A DNA stretch of 27,036 nucleotides from CAYONM01 sp964405325 (GTDB lineage Bacteria; Planctomycetota; UBA11346), in the NCBI GenBank assembly GCA_964405325.1, contig CAYONM010000024.1:1-27036 (forward strand), in the 5' to 3' direction. Below are positions 15,046 to 21,753 of the stretch, piece by piece. The notes beneath the pieces were generated by a model. It saw nothing but the letters and a program-made list of their open reading frames with translations, made no database searches and was not told the origin of the DNA. The stretch's first letter is position 1. Every line of letters begins with the position of its first letter. A program made the position numbers and the translations under genes.

Positions 15046-15376
15046 TTCAGGGGGGGGCTTTGCCCCCGCGAGGTCCGTCGCACACCTCCTCGCTCCGGCG
15101 TCGCGATTTGCCCGCTTCGCGGTCCTTTTTTGGTGCGCTTCGCGCTATTGTCGCCGAAAAATCGTCGCTCGGTCGGACCTGCTCGCGCTATGGTCGCGCT
15201 GCCGCGAGATCAGGACGACTTTCCGCAGCGGGGGCGTTGCCCCGTCCTGGCGACGTCTCGTCGTACTCGCCGACCAGGGCCCACCAGGCCCCGTCTCATT
15301 TGACAGCGCCGCTGAGCAGCTGAGTATGGCTGCCCCTGATTTTAGCGACTCGACCTAGCCGGAACCGACAGCACGC
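15046..15376. other. Hairpin-dense non-coding region, possible structured RNA
   Basis: There is no gene in these 331 bp. It holds many nested stems: GGGGGC-TTT-GCCCCC (15053-15067); AGGTCCG (15071-15077) with CGGACCT (15174-15180) enclosing CCGC-TTC-GCGG (15112-15122) and GCGC-TTC-GCGC (15135-15145); CTCGCG (15182-15187) with CGCGAG (15203-15208); CAGGACG (15211-15217) with CGTCCTG (15243-15249) around GGGGC-GTT-GCCCC; CGACG-TCT-CGTCG (15251-15263); GGGCC with GGCCC (15277-15291). A TTTTTT run follows the CCGC hairpin. Confidence 0.6.
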
Positions 15377-16225
15377 ATGCGCAAACTGGAGATCCTCAAT
15401 ACCAAGCTCAAAGGCAAGACCATGGTGCTCAAAGAGATCACCCTGGTCGGATCCGGCGAGGGCTGCCAGGTTCGTGCGCGGCACGATAGCTTGGCGTCGC
15501 AGCATGCGCGTTTTTTTCGCGATACCGGTGGTCGGCAGATGGTCGAGCTGTTGGATCGGAGCCATCACCTCTACGTCAATGGTCATGATGTGGCGCGCAG
15601 TGAATTGCGTACCGGTGACCAGATCCGGGTTGGTCCGCTGAAGTTTCGCTACACCGAGGAGGTGCGGCGTCCCAGTTCAGAATCTCGTCTGGACAATCTG
15701 ATCGAAGAATACGAGCGCCAGGCCGAGCAGCACGTCTACGATTTTGCCAAAGAAGATTTGTTTTATCTGGTCACCCGCCACAGCGAGCTGCGTCGGGCGA
15801 TCGCCTTTCGTATTCCGAGCCGCGATCGCTTCATCGATCAGGCCCAGGCCTTCGTCTCGCGCATTGCAGTGCAGGCGGGTATGGACCAGATGAAGCACGA
15901 AGCGCTGATGACCTGCTGCAAAGAGCTGATCCTCAACGCGCATCGGCATGGCCATGATTACGATGAAAGCAAAAGCATCGTCGTCCGATATTTCGACAAA
16001 GGCGATCGGATCGAGTTGGTCATAGAAGATCAGGGTGCGGGTTTCGATCACCAGGCCTTGTTGGATTCGGTGCGCAATGTCGATGCTGCTACGGCCGCCC
16101 GCGAACGCTACAAGGCTGGTGGTTTCGGCGGTCTGGGCTTCCAGTTGATCACCAAGATGGCTGAGCGCTTGGAGTACAACGAGGCTGGTAATGTTGTGAC
16201 CTTCCAGGTCACCAAGGAGTTCTGA
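15377..16225 (+). CDS. FHA domain fused to an RsbW-type histidine-kinase-like ATPase
   Basis: The protein has 282 residues and is cytoplasmic. Residues 1-95 read as an FHA domain, which binds phosphothreonine: IGDE-like VGSGEGCQV (24-32), SLASQHARFF (38-47) and LYVNGHDV (65-72). Residues 145-282 are a HATPase of the anti-sigma serine/threonine kinase type: N-box KELILNAHRHG (182-192), G1 box DQGAGFD (218-224), and G2 GGFGGLGFQLI (248-258). Such kinases hold sigma factors or phosphorylate anti-anti-sigma proteins; the FHA part suggests control by a Ser/Thr kinase. No STAS partner is in the window. The ATG lacks a good ribosome binding site. tRNA-Leu begins 6 nt after the stop, then the ECF sigma gene 190 nt on. 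Confidence 0.88.
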   Translation: MRKLEILNTKLKGKTMVLKEITLVGSGEGCQVRARHDSLASQHARFFRDTGGRQMVELLDRSHHLYVNGHDVARSELRTGDQIRVGPLKFRYTEEVRRPSSESRLDNLIEEYERQAEQHVYDFAKEDLFYLVTRHSELRRAIAFRIPSRDRFIDQAQAFVSRIAVQAGMDQMKHEALMTCCKELILNAHRHGHDYDESKSIVVRYFDKGDRIELVIEDQGAGFDHQALLDSVRNVDAATAARERYKAGGFGGLGFQLITKMAERLEYNEAGNVVTFQVTKEF

Positions 16226-16231
16226 ACCAAC

Positions 16232-16318
16232 GCGGACGTGGCGGAATTGGCAGACGCGCCAGGTTTAGGTCCTGGTGAGGTAACACTCGTGGGAGTTCGA
16301 GTCTCCCCGTCCGTACCA
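16232..16318 (+). tRNA. tRNA-Leu (UAG anticodon)
   Basis: An 87-nt class II tRNA with CCA encoded. The acceptor stem GCGGACG pairs with CGTCCGT (one G-U). The D arm, the anticodon stem CCAGG/CCTGG with loop TTTAGGT (anticodon TAG, reads CUA and probably other CUN codons), the long variable arm typical of Leu, and the T arm GGGAG-TTCGAGT-CTCCC all fold. It starts 6 nt after the upstream stop codon. Confidence 0.97.
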
Positions 16319-16321
16319 GAT

Positions 16322-16349
16322 AACCACCGTCGATGACGGTGGTTTTTTT
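16322..16349 (+). terminator. Rho-independent terminator after tRNA-Leu
   Basis: AACCACCGTC (16322-16331) pairs perfectly with GACGGTGGTT (16335-16344) around GAT, with a run of seven T at 16343-16349. It is the only textbook intrinsic terminator in the window and ends the FHA-kinase/tRNA unit. Confidence 0.93.
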
Positions 16350-16414
16350 GCGGTGAGAGGGACCCGCAAACCGCAGGGCTTTGCCCCTCGTGTTGGTATC
16401 GTAGACTCTGGCGC

Positions 16415-16975
16415 GTGGACGAGCTTGATGTCTTAATGACTGCGGCACGTGATGCCGAGGACCGGGTGGCTTTCGCTCAGGTGGTGGATCGCTGCCATCG
16501 ACTGGTCCGGCTGACCGTGCTGCGCGATACCGCCGATCCAGAGCTGTCTGACGAGATCGCCCAGGAGGTGTTTGTGCGCGCCTGGGCCAAGCGGCATCTG
16601 TATCGGCCGGGGACCAGCCCGCGGGCCTGGTTGTTGGCCATTGCTCGCAGTCAAGTGCTGGAGCACCACCGCCACCGGGACCGGGCCCGTCGGCACCTCA
16701 AGCGACTGGTGGCGGTGGAATTGCTGCGACGTCGGCAGGACGATGCTGATGAGCTGCATGAAGACCGCCTGGAAGCCCTGCGGATCTGTATGGGCGAGCT
16801 GCAGCCGGCCCATCGCGAGTTGTTGGATCTGGTTCATGGTCAGGGGCTGAGCACCGAGGACGCGGCCCTGGTGCTGGACATCAAGCCACCGGCCTGTCGG
16901 AAGCGCCTGTCCCGGCTGCAGCAGGCGCTGCGCAACTGTATCGAGACCCGCCTACAAGGCGAGGAGGCGTCGTGA
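16415..16975 (+). CDS. ECF-family RNA polymerase sigma factor
   Basis: The protein has 186 residues. Sigma region 2 spans about 15-90, with the helix IAQEVFVRAWAKRHLYRPG (48-66) and the promoter-melting segment PRAWLLAIARSQVLEHHRHR. Region 4 (about 125-178) has the helix-turn-helix LSTEDAALVLDIKPPACRKRL. The start is a GTG; an in-frame ATG 21 nt on (16436) is possible, and neither has a strong ribosome binding site. Its TGA overlaps the GTG of the next gene (GTGA), so sigma factor and putative anti-sigma are coupled, as usual for ECF pairs. The trigger is unknown. I saw no ECF-type GGAAC/GTC promoter upstream, so autoregulation is not supported by eye. Confidence 0.93.
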   Translation: MDELDVLMTAARDAEDRVAFAQVVDRCHRLVRLTVLRDTADPELSDEIAQEVFVRAWAKRHLYRPGTSPRAWLLAIARSQVLEHHRHRDRARRHLKRLVAVELLRRRQDDADELHEDRLEALRICMGELQPAHRELLDLVHGQGLSTEDAALVLDIKPPACRKRLSRLQQALRNCIETRLQGEEAS

Positions 16976-18168
16976 GACCAGACGAACAGCAGCGCATCCG
17001 TGATCTGGTGGAGGCCTACGCCCTGGGTGAGTTGGACGATGTCGGTCTGCAGGCGCTCTATGATGCCTTGCGGCACGATGACAGCGCCACCTTCGCCGCC
17101 GCCGAGGCCTGGCAGGCGCTGCGCCTGCGGACGGAGCTGCGCACGGTGTTGGATACTCGTTTTCAGGAACTGGTGCAACGGCAGTTGGATGAGGATATCA
17201 ACGGCAATCGTGGCTTTATCGGCAGTGTTCTGGAAGCCATCGGCATGCGGCGTCCACGCCTGCATTCGGTCCGTCTGCCAGGTTTGCGGCAGCGTCGACG
17301 TCCCTGGCGCTGGTTGCTCCTGGTGCTGGTTTTGGCGGTGCTGACCTGGGTCGTGTGGCCGCGGCAGCAGGTGAGCATCGAGGTGGTGCAGGGGCCGGCG
17401 CTGATTGATGGCGAGCGCCTGCAACAGGCGACGGCGGTGTCGGGTGGGATCATCGATCTGGACGCGGGGGCCTTGCTGCGTATCCGTTGGCATGCCGGCC
17501 AGGAAGCGATCGTCAGCGGTCCGGCCACCTGCAGCGTCCGTGCCGATGCCCTGTCCTTGCGCGCGGGTCGCTTGCGTGTTCGCACGGCCGCGGCGTGGCT
17601 CCGCATTGGTTTGCCGGAACGGCCGCTGCGCATTGAGGCCTTGAGCGATTGTACGGTGGTCTGCGGTGATCAGGGCAGCGAGGTCGGGGTGACGCGGGGC
17701 CGGGCTCGACTGTTGGCTGGGGCTCGTTTTACCGATGAGGTCAATCTCACCACGGGCCACTGGTCCGACGGTCGCGCGGCCCTGCCCTGGGTCCTGGATG
17801 AGACCTGGCAGGAATCGCCGGCTCTCCCCGAGCGGGCCCTGCGGTGGCGGTGCGAATTGGAAGCCCAGTGTCCGCCCGGGGCCCAGTTGCGTCTGTTCGA
17901 TAGCCAGGGGGTCTTGCTGCGTTGGGAAGCGGAACGGCTGGTGGTTCCCCGCGTGCCGGAGCAGCACGCTCTCCCCGGTGCGCCGCGACAACTGCGTCTG
18001 TTGTGTCTGATTGGCGACGAAACCGGGGTCCAGGTCCAGTTGGACGAGGGGCCGGTACTGCTGCGTTTACCGCCGGCGCCGCCGCCCTTGCGCTGGCAGG
18101 CCGATGGGCCGGTGGCGATGCGTGCCAGCCGGCTGCGGGTTGGGCCGCCACGTTTGCCGTGGCCGTGA
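16972..18168 (+). CDS. FecR-like transmembrane anti-sigma protein
   Basis: The protein has 398 residues. The cytoplasmic part (1-108) starts with a helical segment, LVEAYALGELDD (12-23), like the sigma-binding region of FecR-type and planctomycete anti-sigma proteins; no zinc-binding HxxxCxxC is seen. One membrane helix spans about 112-129. Residues 135-250 look like a FecR domain (VVQGPALIDG, then repeated LRAGRLRVRT-type strands), and 260-398 is an Arg/Leu/Pro-rich beta region of unknown type. The GTG start overlaps the sigma gene stop and has GGAGG upstream. FecR proteins usually sense a TonB receptor, but none is nearby, so the signal must come from elsewhere. Very GC-rich. Confidence 0.85.
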   Translation: MRPDEQQRIRDLVEAYALGELDDVGLQALYDALRHDDSATFAAAEAWQALRLRTELRTVLDTRFQELVQRQLDEDINGNRGFIGSVLEAIGMRRPRLHSVRLPGLRQRRRPWRWLLLVLVLAVLTWVVWPRQQVSIEVVQGPALIDGERLQQATAVSGGIIDLDAGALLRIRWHAGQEAIVSGPATCSVRADALSLRAGRLRVRTAAAWLRIGLPERPLRIEALSDCTVVCGDQGSEVGVTRGRARLLAGARFTDEVNLTTGHWSDGRAALPWVLDETWQESPALPERALRWRCELEAQCPPGAQLRLFDSQGVLLRWEAERLVVPRVPEQHALPGAPRQLRLLCLIGDETGVQVQLDEGPVLLRLPPAPPPLRWQADGPVAMRASRLRVGPPRLPWP

Positions 18169-18173
18169 CGGGG

Positions 18174-18584
18174 TCAGTCTTTGGTTTCCGGTTGTACAAG
18201 CTGTAATTCGCGCAGGGCCCGAGCCGGATCTTCGGCATGCAGTAGCAGGAGGTTGCGCAGGTTGTCGTAGCCTTGGCGATCTTCGACCTGATCAATACGG
18301 AGGGCCATGCCCTTGTCGGTGGTCCGCGTCACTGTCGCTCGGCAGTAGACCGACAGATCGGAACCATGGCGATTGCTCAGTTCGATCACCAGCCGGCAGG
18401 CCGTCTCGGTGGGTAGGGTCTGTTGACACTGCAGTCGGACGCCGCCGAGACTGAAGTCGCAGGATTCTGCTGGAATCGCCTGACCATCGGCATGGACCCA
18501 GGCAAAGAAAGGGATATCCACACGCGACTGACGACGCAGGTGGCGTGCAATGTGCGAATCAGGCTGGCCCTTGGCGGCGGACAT
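18174..18584 (-). CDS. PilZ domain protein
   Basis: The protein has 136 residues and is essentially a single PilZ domain, which binds cyclic di-GMP. RRQSR (17-21) supplies the RxxxR arm and DFSLGG (43-48) the DxSxxG motif, so binding is likely to be intact. It has no membrane helix and would act as a small cytoplasmic receptor or adaptor. A helical tail follows the barrel (about 100-136). The ATG has no strong ribosome binding site; the GYF_2 gene ends 63 nt upstream on the same strand, so the pair is probably one unit. Its stop lies 5 nt from that of the convergent FecR-like gene. No diguanylate cyclase or target is present here. Confidence 0.92.
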   Translation of the reverse strand: MSAAKGQPDSHIARHLRRQSRVDIPFFAWVHADGQAIPAESCDFSLGGVRLQCQQTLPTETACRLVIELSNRHGSDLSVYCRATVTRTTDKGMALRIDQVEDRQGYDNLRNLLLLHAEDPARALRELQLVQPETKD

Positions 18585-18647
18585 GTCCGCATGCCATCAG
18601 TATTCGTGTCTGAAACAAGTCAAACCGAGCAGTATTCGCTTTGGCTT

Positions 18648-19001
18648 CTATTCAACCCGTGGCAGCGGTCCCGAATCCACGCGCCAGTTGGGTTCGTGGT
18701 GTTCGCGCACGGCGTTGATCTGCAGTTCCTCCAGTTCGTCCTCTTCGAAGAGATCGCGAGCCTGGCTGGCTTGCCGCCATTGGTCGCAATCGTCACGGCG
18801 GACCTGGGTGTCGCAGTGGATGTCGCCGGCATGCAGGGCCATGCGCATGGTCCAGGGGGTAAAAGGGCCCAGGATCGTATTGCCATGATGGACGTACCAG
18901 TGATGAATGGCAGCACCATCGTGGTCCCGCAGGTTGAGTTGGCGGATGCCATCGTGGACGACCGGAATAACCTTGAGCCGGTCGGATGAGCGACTGCGCA
19001 T
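18648..19001 (-). CDS. GYF_2 (DUF4339) domain protein
   Basis: The protein has 117 residues. Residues 34-85 match the GYF_2 pattern: WYVHHGNTILGPFTPWTMRMAL, then GDI, DTQV and W75, the spacing seen in bacterial GYF_2/DUF4339 domains, thought to bind proline-rich peptides. Unlike most members it has no membrane segment, so it is probably a small cytoplasmic adaptor. The tail is acidic (FEEDELEEL). The ATG at 19001 follows GGTGG at about 5 nt, and a perfect TATAAT lies 33 nt upstream. The PilZ gene follows on the same strand. A proline-rich ligand in the window could be the tail of the protein at 11095-11853, but that tail is predicted to be outside the cell. Confidence 0.85.
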   Translation of the reverse strand: MRSRSSDRLKVIPVVHDGIRQLNLRDHDGAAIHHWYVHHGNTILGPFTPWTMRMALHAGDIHCDTQVRRDDCDQWRQASQARDLFEEDELEELQINAVREHHEPNWRVDSGPLPRVE

Positions 19002-19033
19002 GATCCACCTCCCATGTGGCGGGTTCTTGAGCC

Positions 19034-19039
19034 ATTATA
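19034..19039 (-). promoter_or_regulatory. Promoter -10 box of the GYF_2 gene
   Basis: On the minus strand the bases read TATAAT, a perfect sigma-70 -10 box. The base run 17 nt further up is TGGCAC, a poor -35. Transcription would start about 26 nt before the ATG, leaving room for the ribosome binding site. Confidence 0.6.
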
Positions 19040-19224
19040 CCCAGAACCGTTGGCTGGTGCCATGGTTAAGTGACCGGAGCGTGTCTCATCGCGAAACCAG
19101 CCATTAAATGGTCGAACGTCCAGTTTGGCTGTCTCGCTTCTGCTCGGTTCTGCCGTTCGTTTGCCAGGATCAGCGGCAGCATCTATCGAAAGTGCCTACG
19201 CCTACATTGATCAAGAAAACGTTC

Positions 19225-19253
19225 ATTCTAGGTTGTTTTGACGCGCCCTGCAA
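19225..19253 (-). promoter_or_regulatory. Second minus-strand promoter candidate
   Basis: TAGAAT (19225-19230, minus) is a 5/6 match to the -10 box, and TTGCAG (19248-19253, minus) lies exactly 17 nt upstream. It points toward the GYF_2 gene and could drive a leader or small RNA. Confidence 0.35.
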
Positions 19254-19341
19254 GGCGTTGGGCTTGGCACGGCATATGCGATTCAAGTTCCTTAGGCGGT
19301 GCCTCGCTGATTCACGAAGTACCGCGGTCTCCTCCCGAATC

Positions 19342-19376
19342 CGACAGACCCGGCGATGGTGTCGCCGGGTCTGTCG
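19342..19376 (-). terminator. 15-bp perfect hairpin ending the suf operon
   Basis: CGACAGACCCGGCGA (19342-19356) pairs without mismatch with 19362-19376 around a 5-nt loop, about 30 nt past the sufS stop. As with leuCD, no U tract follows. Confidence 0.7.
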
Positions 19377-19405
19377 TCGCTTGAGGCTATCGTTTTGATG
19401 GTGGG

Positions 19406-20626
19406 TCAGGCCACCAGCCCGAACAGGCGGGCGACCTTGTGCAGGGCGGCGACCGCCTGATCAACATCGGCACGGCTGTTATAACAGCCGATGCTGATAC
19501 GGGCGGTGGCGTTGACCCCAAAGCGCTGCATCACCGGTTGAGCACAGTGGTGTCCGGCGCGGATCGCGACCCCTTCCATGTCTAGGATGTTGGCGATGTC
19601 GGACGGGTGGGCCTCGTCCATGACGAAGCTGATCAGACCGGCGCGCTCGGGTGCGGTGCCGATCTGTTTCAGACCGGGCACCTCCTGCAACAGGTTTTCG
19701 GCGTAGTGTAGCAGGTCGTGCTCGTGCTGCCGGAGGGCGGTGTGGTCCAGCTGCGCAAACCAGTCAGCGGCTGCGGCGAAGCCAATGGCTTCGACAATGG
19801 CCGGGGTGCCGGCTTCAAAGCGCAGCGGCGGTGCGGCGTAGGTGGTCTGTTCAAAGGTGACCCGGTCGATCATATCGCCACCGCCGCGCCAGGGTGGCAT
19901 GGCGTCCAACAATTCGGCCTTGCCGTACAGGGCGCCGATGCCGGTGGGACCGTAGATCTTGTGGGCCGAACAGGCGAGGAAGTCGCAGTCCATCGCCTGC
20001 ACATCGACCAAGCCGTGTGGTACCGATTGCGCTCCATCTACCAGCACCAGGGCACCAGCGTCGTGTGCCTCGTGGATCAATTCGGTAACGGGGTTGACGG
20101 TGCCCAGGCTGTTGGAGATATGCGCGATGGCAACCAGCTTGACGTTTTCGCCAAGCAGGCGGCGGAAAGCTTTGCGGTCCAGGGAACCATCGTCATGGAT
20201 CGGACAGACTTTCAGGTCGAACCCGAACAGTTCCTTGGTGATCTGCCAGGGCACGATGTTGGCATGATGCTCCATGGCGGTAATCAGGACCGCATCACCC
20301 GGTTTCAGGTAGGCCCGGCCCCAGCTCCAGGCCACCAGGTTGATGGCATCGGTGGTGCCGCTGGTATACACCACGTTGTCCGGGTCTGGTGCGTTCAATA
20401 GTTTGGCGACCGAGGCTCGGGCCTGTTCGTAGAGTTCGGTAGAGCGCATTGATCGTTGGTACATGCCACGATGCACCGTGCCGTATTCCGCTCGCAGGAA
20501 ATGGTCCATGCGTTCGATCACCGCCAGCGGTTTTTGCGCGGTGGCGCAGTTATCCAGATAGGCAAATGGCTTGCCGTTCACCTTGCCCTGCAGGCCGGGA
20601 AATTGGCTGCGAATGCTATTGTTCAT
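19406..20626 (-). CDS. sufS: Cysteine desulfurase SufS
   Basis: A PLP enzyme that takes sulfur from L-cysteine as a persulfide for Fe-S cluster building. It has 406 aa, the family length. The PLP lysine is Lys223 in SAHKIYGPTG, and the persulfide Cys361 lies in RAGHHCAQP, matching E. coli SufS Lys226/Cys364 in spacing. VYTSGTTDAIN (86-96) and VDGAQSVPH (196-204) bind the cofactor. The ATG at 20626 overlaps the sufD stop (ATGA) and has GGGAG 8 nt upstream. It is the last gene of the operon and ends before a long hairpin. There is no SufE gene nearby; the sulfur carrier is either encoded elsewhere or replaced by the NifU-like protein, the latter unlikely. Confidence 0.97.
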   Translation of the reverse strand: MNNSIRSQFPGLQGKVNGKPFAYLDNCATAQKPLAVIERMDHFLRAEYGTVHRGMYQRSMRSTELYEQARASVAKLLNAPDPDNVVYTSGTTDAINLVAWSWGRAYLKPGDAVLITAMEHHANIVPWQITKELFGFDLKVCPIHDDGSLDRKAFRRLLGENVKLVAIAHISNSLGTVNPVTELIHEAHDAGALVLVDGAQSVPHGLVDVQAMDCDFLACSAHKIYGPTGIGALYGKAELLDAMPPWRGGGDMIDRVTFEQTTYAAPPLRFEAGTPAIVEAIGFAAAADWFAQLDHTALRQHEHDLLHYAENLLQEVPGLKQIGTAPERAGLISFVMDEAHPSDIANILDMEGVAIRAGHHCAQPVMQRFGVNATARISIGCYNSRADVDQAVAALHKVARLFGLVA

Positions 20627-21753
20627 GATGGGGCTCCCAGCCAATCGGCGAGGCAGTTGCTGGCGGTGTCCTGCAAGGGTGCGAAATGCAGGTCATGCAC
20701 AATTTCGTCCAGGAAGCCACGGATCACCAGTTGATTGGCGGTTTCGCGATCGATGCCACGGGAGCGCAGGTAGAACAATTCATCGGCATCGGCTTGGCCG
20801 ATGGACGTGCCATGGTTGGCACTGACATCATCGGTGTTGATGTCCAGTTGGGGCCGGGCGAAGACGCGAGCCTGGGGTGAGAGCTGGAGGTTGTTGGCGC
20901 TTTGTTCGGCCTTGGCGCCGGGACAGCTGTGATCGATGCGTACCAAGCCGTCGAAGGAATAGCGGCTCTGGTCCTCAGCCACGCAGCGGAAGCGTTGTTG
21001 GGAGCTGGTGTTGGCAGCGGCGTGTCGCAGGCGCAGGTGCTGATGCGCCTGGCATTGGTCGCGAAGTTGGCAGGCGGCACCGATATCGGCCTCGGCTCCT
21101 TCTGCCAGCAGATCGATATCCCAGCGGTGTCGCACCAGTCGGGCGCCTCGGCTCAGCTGCCGCCAGCGCAGCAGGCCATCGCGGCCGCTGGTGACGCGGC
21201 GATGGCTCAGCAATTGGCTGCTGGCGTGCAGGTGTTCCAGTTCATCGCAGCGCAGTTGGGCGCCATCGGCGAGTTCGATGTCCAGGCCCAGGCAGGCGGC
21301 CTCGTCCGCGTCCAGCTGATGGACGATGATCAGATCTGCCGCCTGACCACGAGCCAGGCGGATGTGCAAGCGGTGATGCCCACCGTTGTGCAGGATCAGC
21401 AGCGGCCCGGTGCTGCGGTTCAGGTCCAGGCGATGGGTCTGACCACCCAGCGTCCAGGCCGGTTGCGGATCGGGGGCCAATACGGCTTTGGCCCAGGTCG
21501 GGTCGACCTCGTCCTCGCCGATATCCTGCCAGGTGGCCGAGGCCGGCAGCTGGCCGAAGCAGTGACGACCCGTCGGCCCCAGGGCGATACCGGGCAGGGC
21601 GCTCAGCACTGCTGGCGCGGCGCGATCCCGGTTGCCGCCGGCGACGCGTTCGGCAAAGCGTTTCACGTCGACGTAGCGCCAGTCCTCGCTGCGATTGCTG
21701 GGCAACTCGCCCTGCCGCGCTTCGGCCTGGTTGGTGAGTTCGGACAGCTTCAC
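20623..21753 (-). CDS. sufD: Fe-S assembly protein SufD
   Basis: SufD pairs with SufB on the SufC ATPase to form the SufBC2D scaffold. The protein has 376 aa. The N-terminal helical part (EDWRYVDVKRFAE) is followed by a beta-helix core that is less conserved, and the C-terminal signature DDVSANHGTS keeps His314, the counterpart of E. coli SufD His360 needed for iron or cluster handling. ELFYLRSRGI follows. The start is GTG and overlaps the sufC stop (GTGA); the stop overlaps sufS. All junctions from sufC to sufS are thus 4-nt overlaps, implying tight stoichiometry. Confidence 0.95.
   Translation of the reverse strand: MKLSELTNQAEARQGELPSNRSEDWRYVDVKRFAERVAGGNRDRAAPAVLSALPGIALGPTGRHCFGQLPASATWQDIGEDEVDPTWAKAVLAPDPQPAWTLGGQTHRLDLNRSTGPLLILHNGGHHRLHIRLARGQAADLIIVHQLDADEAACLGLDIELADGAQLRCDELEHLHASSQLLSHRRVTSGRDGLLRWRQLSRGARLVRHRWDIDLLAEGAEADIGAACQLRDQCQAHQHLRLRHAAANTSSQQRFRCVAEDQSRYSFDGLVRIDHSCPGAKAEQSANNLQLSPQARVFARPQLDINTDDVSANHGTSIGQADADELFYLRSRGIDRETANQLVIRGFLDEIVHDLHFAPLQDTASNCLADWLGAPS

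Larger units (their letters stand above)
19002..19341. other. Intergenic region with promoters, possible small RNA
   Basis: I see no credible gene in these 340 bp; GC is visibly lower than in the flanks. It holds the GYF_2 gene promoter, a second minus-strand promoter candidate (19225-19253), the inverted repeat TGGCTGGT (19051-19058) with ACCAGCCA (19096-19103), and CTGCCG (19150-19155) with CGGCAG (19174-19179). Confidence 0.5.

Noticed and set aside
14928..15323. 131-aa plus-strand frame after the LysR gene
   Set aside because: It begins inside the LysR gene in another frame and runs through the hairpin block; the Arg/Ser-rich product has no protein character.
16232..16318. tRNA-Leu as an integration site of a mobile island
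   Set aside because: No integrase, no direct repeat of the tRNA 3' end downstream in the window, and downstream genes look like core or signalling genes.
19108..19398. 96-aa plus-strand frame in the intergenic block
   Set aside because: No ribosome binding site; it covers the suf terminator hairpin, and its Arg-rich end is simply that hairpin translated.
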